From assembly GCA_031556525.1 (NCBI GenBank), contig JAVBSS010000064.1, positions 1-8,262 on the forward strand: a stretch of DNA of 8,262 nucleotides. The letters run 5' to 3'. A model generated the notes under the pieces. The model ran no database searches and was not told where the DNA came from. It was given only the letters and a program-made list of their open reading frames with translations. The stretch's first letter is position 1; each line of letters starts with the position of its first letter. The DNA is from JAVBSN01 sp031556525 (lineage in GTDB: Bacteria > Bacillota > Clostridia > Lachnospirales > Lachnospiraceae). Positions 7,222 through 8,262 of the stretch are shown here, piece after piece. Both the position numbers and the translations under genes were made by a program.

Positions 7222-7542
7222 TTATTGCTCATCGGCTTCGTTGAATTCTTCTTCGTCTAGTAGTTGATCAAATGCATCAGCAACTGCTTCGTATTCATCT
7301 TCATCTTCTATATCGATTAATTCAATCTCTTCTTCGTCGATTACTTCATAACCGTATAAGAATACTTCACCTTCCTCGAAGTCACCATAAGGTTCAGTAG
7401 GAAGTAAAGCAATATAATCTTTTCCGTTAACAGGAAATGTAGCAACTATTGCACAATCAACATCGCCATCCTCTAATTGAAGTGTGATAATTTCTTCACA
7501 TTCGCCACAATCACAATCTTCATCATGTAAAAAATCAGACAT
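7222..7542 (-). CDS. DUF1292 family acidic small protein with N-terminal Cys cluster
   Basis: The 106-residue, strongly acidic protein matches the DUF1292 pattern: a beta-rich core I-I-T-L-Q-L-E-D-G followed by F-P-V-N-G-K-D-Y-I-A-L-L-P, then F-L-Y-G-Y-E-V, and a Glu/Asp-rich tail with E-Y-E-A-V-A-D-A-F-D-Q-L-L-D-E. The function of the family is unknown. Ahead of the core is H6-D-E-D-C10-D-C12-G-E-C15, a C-x-C-x-x-C group that could bind a metal ion; similar His/Cys-rich starts occur, as I recall, in other Lachnospiraceae members. The ATG (complement of 7540-7542) has AAGAGGT (complement of 7551-7557) eight bases upstream and its own promoter further up. In related genomes I recall this family near ruvX, ireB, fur and RNase J genes; here it appears to be transcribed alone, facing the DHHW-family gene. 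Confidence 0.9.
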   Translation of the reverse strand: MSDFLHDEDCDCGECEEIITLQLEDGDVDCAIVATFPVNGKDYIALLPTEPYGDFEEGEVFLYGYEVIDEEEIELIDIEDEDEYEAVADAFDQLLDEEEFNEADEQ

Positions 7543-7574
7543 TTAAATATACCTCTTTTCTCTAGAATAAATTA

Positions 7575-7603
7575 AATATACTAAAACAATATCTGATTGT
7601 CAA
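7575..7603 (-). promoter_or_regulatory. Sigma-A-type promoter for the DUF1292 gene
   Basis: On the minus strand, TTGACA (complement of 7598-7603) and TATATT (complement of 7575-7580) are separated by 17 bases, a near-consensus housekeeping promoter. Transcription would begin near 7568, giving a leader of about 25 bases that includes the AAGAGGT ribosome site. Confidence 0.8.
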
Positions 7604-7641
7604 TGTAGTAAATAAAAAATGTATTAATTGTACGAAAACAC

Positions 7642-7670
7642 TTGACTTTGTGGCGCTATGAAAATAAAAT
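7642..7670 (+). promoter_or_regulatory. Sigma-A-type promoter for the repeat-rich gene
   Basis: TTGACT (7642-7647) and TAAAAT (7665-7670) are spaced by 17 bases. TATTAT at 7670-7675 is a weaker alternative -10. The predicted start near 7677 leaves a leader of about 48 bases. The box faces away from the DUF1292 promoter, and the two -35 boxes are about 38 bases apart. Confidence 0.7.
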
Positions 7671-7677
7671 ATTATAA

Positions 7678-7691
7678 GTGGCATATGTCAC
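7678..7691. promoter_or_regulatory. Imperfect dyad at the predicted transcription start
   Basis: GTGGCATATGTCAC is a 14-base inverted repeat with a single G/T mismatch around the central CATATG. It begins about one base after the predicted start of the repeat-rich gene's transcript. It could be an operator or a 5' stem in the RNA, where the mismatch becomes a G-U pair. No regulator family is recognised. Confidence 0.35.
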
Positions 7692-7712
7692 ATAAAAATA
7701 ACATACATCGAG

Positions 7713-7717
7713 AGGAG
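7713..7717 (+). promoter_or_regulatory. AGGAG ribosome binding site that decides between two GTG starts
   Basis: AGGAG lies four bases before GTG 7722 and seven bases before GTG 7725. The second distance is the normal one, so 7725 is preferred; the difference is a single residue. Confidence 0.65.
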
Positions 7718-7724
7718 AACAGTG

Positions 7725-8262
7725 GTGGAACGCACAGAAGGTAGACCAGCGGGTAATAACGGAGAAGGACAGGGTAATAGAGGTCCTAGAAGTGAAGGTC
7801 AAAGAAATTATAATAATGAGGACAGAAGGGGTCAGGGCAGAACAGAAGGCGGAAGACCACAGGGAAACAGAGACGGTAATCGTGATGGTAATAGATCGTA
7901 TGGAAACAGAGACGGTAATCGCGATGGCAATAGATCGTATGGAAACAGAGACGGTAATCGCGATGGCAACAGATCATACGGATACAGAGATGGCAATCGT
8001 GATGGCAATAGAGAAGGTAATCGTGACGGAAACAGACCATATGGAAATAGAGAAGGTAATCGTGACGGAAACAGACCATATGGAAACCGAGAAGGTAATC
8101 GTGACGGAAATAGACCATACGGAAACCGAGAAGGTAATCGTGACGGAAACAGACCATATGGAAATAGAGAAGGTAATCGTGACGGAAACAGACCATATGG
8201 AAACCGAGAAGGTAATCGTGACGGAAACAGACCATATGGAAATAGAGAAGGTAATCGTGACG
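7725..8262 (+). CDS. Gly-Asn-Arg-Asp/Glu repeat protein, N-terminal part (3' end outside window)
   Basis: The frame starts at GTG 7725 and is still open at the right edge, giving 179 complete codons. The first ~46 residues (V-E-R-T-E-G-R-P-A-G-N-N-G...) are low-complexity G/N/R/E. From residue 47 the chain is built of 13-residue units, first GNRDGNRDGNRSY and later GNREGNRDGNRPY. Each unit carries three Arg and two acidic residues (net about +1), one Tyr and almost no aliphatic residues, so the region should be disordered and might bind RNA or self-associate. No folded domain is reached, hence no function can be stated. Basic, Asn/Gly-rich N-terminal extensions are known on RNase J of some Clostridia and inside Rho. 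RNase J is my weak favourite because of the neighbouring DUF1292 gene; the missing Rho N-terminal helices argue against Rho. The coherent frame, promoter and ribosome site argue that it is a real gene. Confidence 0.8.
   Translation, partial: MERTEGRPAGNNGEGQGNRGPRSEGQRNYNNEDRRGQGRTEGGRPQGNRDGNRDGNRSYGNRDGNRDGNRSYGNRDGNRDGNRSYGYRDGNRDGNREGNRDGNRPYGNREGNRDGNRPYGNREGNRDGNRPYGNREGNRDGNRPYGNREGNRDGNRPYGNREGNRDGNRPYGNREGNRD
7863..8262 (+). repeat. 39-bp coding tandem repeat array, about ten units, continuing past the window
   Basis: Units begin with GGA at 7863, 7902, 7941, 7980, 8043, 8082, 8121, 8160, 8199 and 8238 (the last cut by the edge). All complete units are 39 bp except the one at 7980-8042, which is 63 bp. 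Each unit is made of three 12-bp Gly-Asn-Arg-x tetrads plus one Tyr codon. Units 1-3 end S-Y and carry D-D; from 8043 they end P-Y and carry E-D. Units at 8043 and 8160 are identical, as are those at 8121 and 8199, so recent spread includes a 78-bp two-unit block. Preserved frame indicates selection on the protein. Confidence 0.95.

Noticed and set aside
7786..8235. Minus-strand open frame of 149 codons rich in His, Cys and Tyr across the repeat array
   Set aside because: It is the antisense image of the 39-bp repeats. The plus strand has the promoter, ribosome site and sensible frame, while this one has no ribosome site and an implausible composition.
7863..8262. CRISPR-like array
   Set aside because: The repeats are directly adjacent with no unique spacers, keep a protein frame and lie inside a coding sequence.

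Overview
The window is AT-rich (roughly one third G+C by eye) and looks like a chromosomal segment of a low-GC Firmicute, most likely a Clostridia/Lachnospiraceae-type anaerobe. This rests on the AGGAGG-type ribosome sites, frequent TTG/GTG starts, preference for AGA arginine codons, a DUF1292 protein, a DHHW-family protein beside an MBOAT acyltransferase, and a Tn916-type integrase end. No species can be named from the sequence.

Layout. Positions 2-355 are the 3' end of a tyrosine recombinase gene cut by the left edge. A same-strand run of six genes follows with very short gaps: pyrE (444-1118), a 50-residue single-pass membrane protein (1164-1316), gltX (1335-2792), a compact UvrD/PcrA-like helicase (2793-4631), an MBOAT O-acyltransferase (4654-6000) and a DHHW/AlgX-like partner (6022-7134). 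A strong hairpin at 7166-7204 closes the run and can also serve the convergent DUF1292 gene (7222-7542, minus strand). The 180-base gap at 7543-7724 carries two divergent promoters with good -35/-10 boxes and 17-base spacers. The right-hand promoter drives a gene that leaves the window and begins with a long disordered Gly-Asn-Arg-Asp/Glu tract built from 39-bp tandem repeats.

How the genes may work together. PyrE (pyrimidine synthesis), GluRS (tRNA charging) and the helicase (DNA repair) are housekeeping. MBOAT plus DHHW is the usual pair for moving acetyl groups across the membrane and placing them on an extracellular polymer. In the DHHW partner here the name-giving motif reads D-Q-N-W, so the expected catalytic histidine is absent. 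No promoter or terminator was recognised between pyrE and the DHHW gene, so cotranscription is plausible but unproven.

Most worth a second look: the repeat-built N-terminus of the right-edge gene, the D-Q-N-W change, a 22-bp perfect palindrome inside the helicase gene, and the unannotated-size membrane protein between pyrE and gltX. I found no CRISPR array, rRNA, tRNA or complete insertion sequence.
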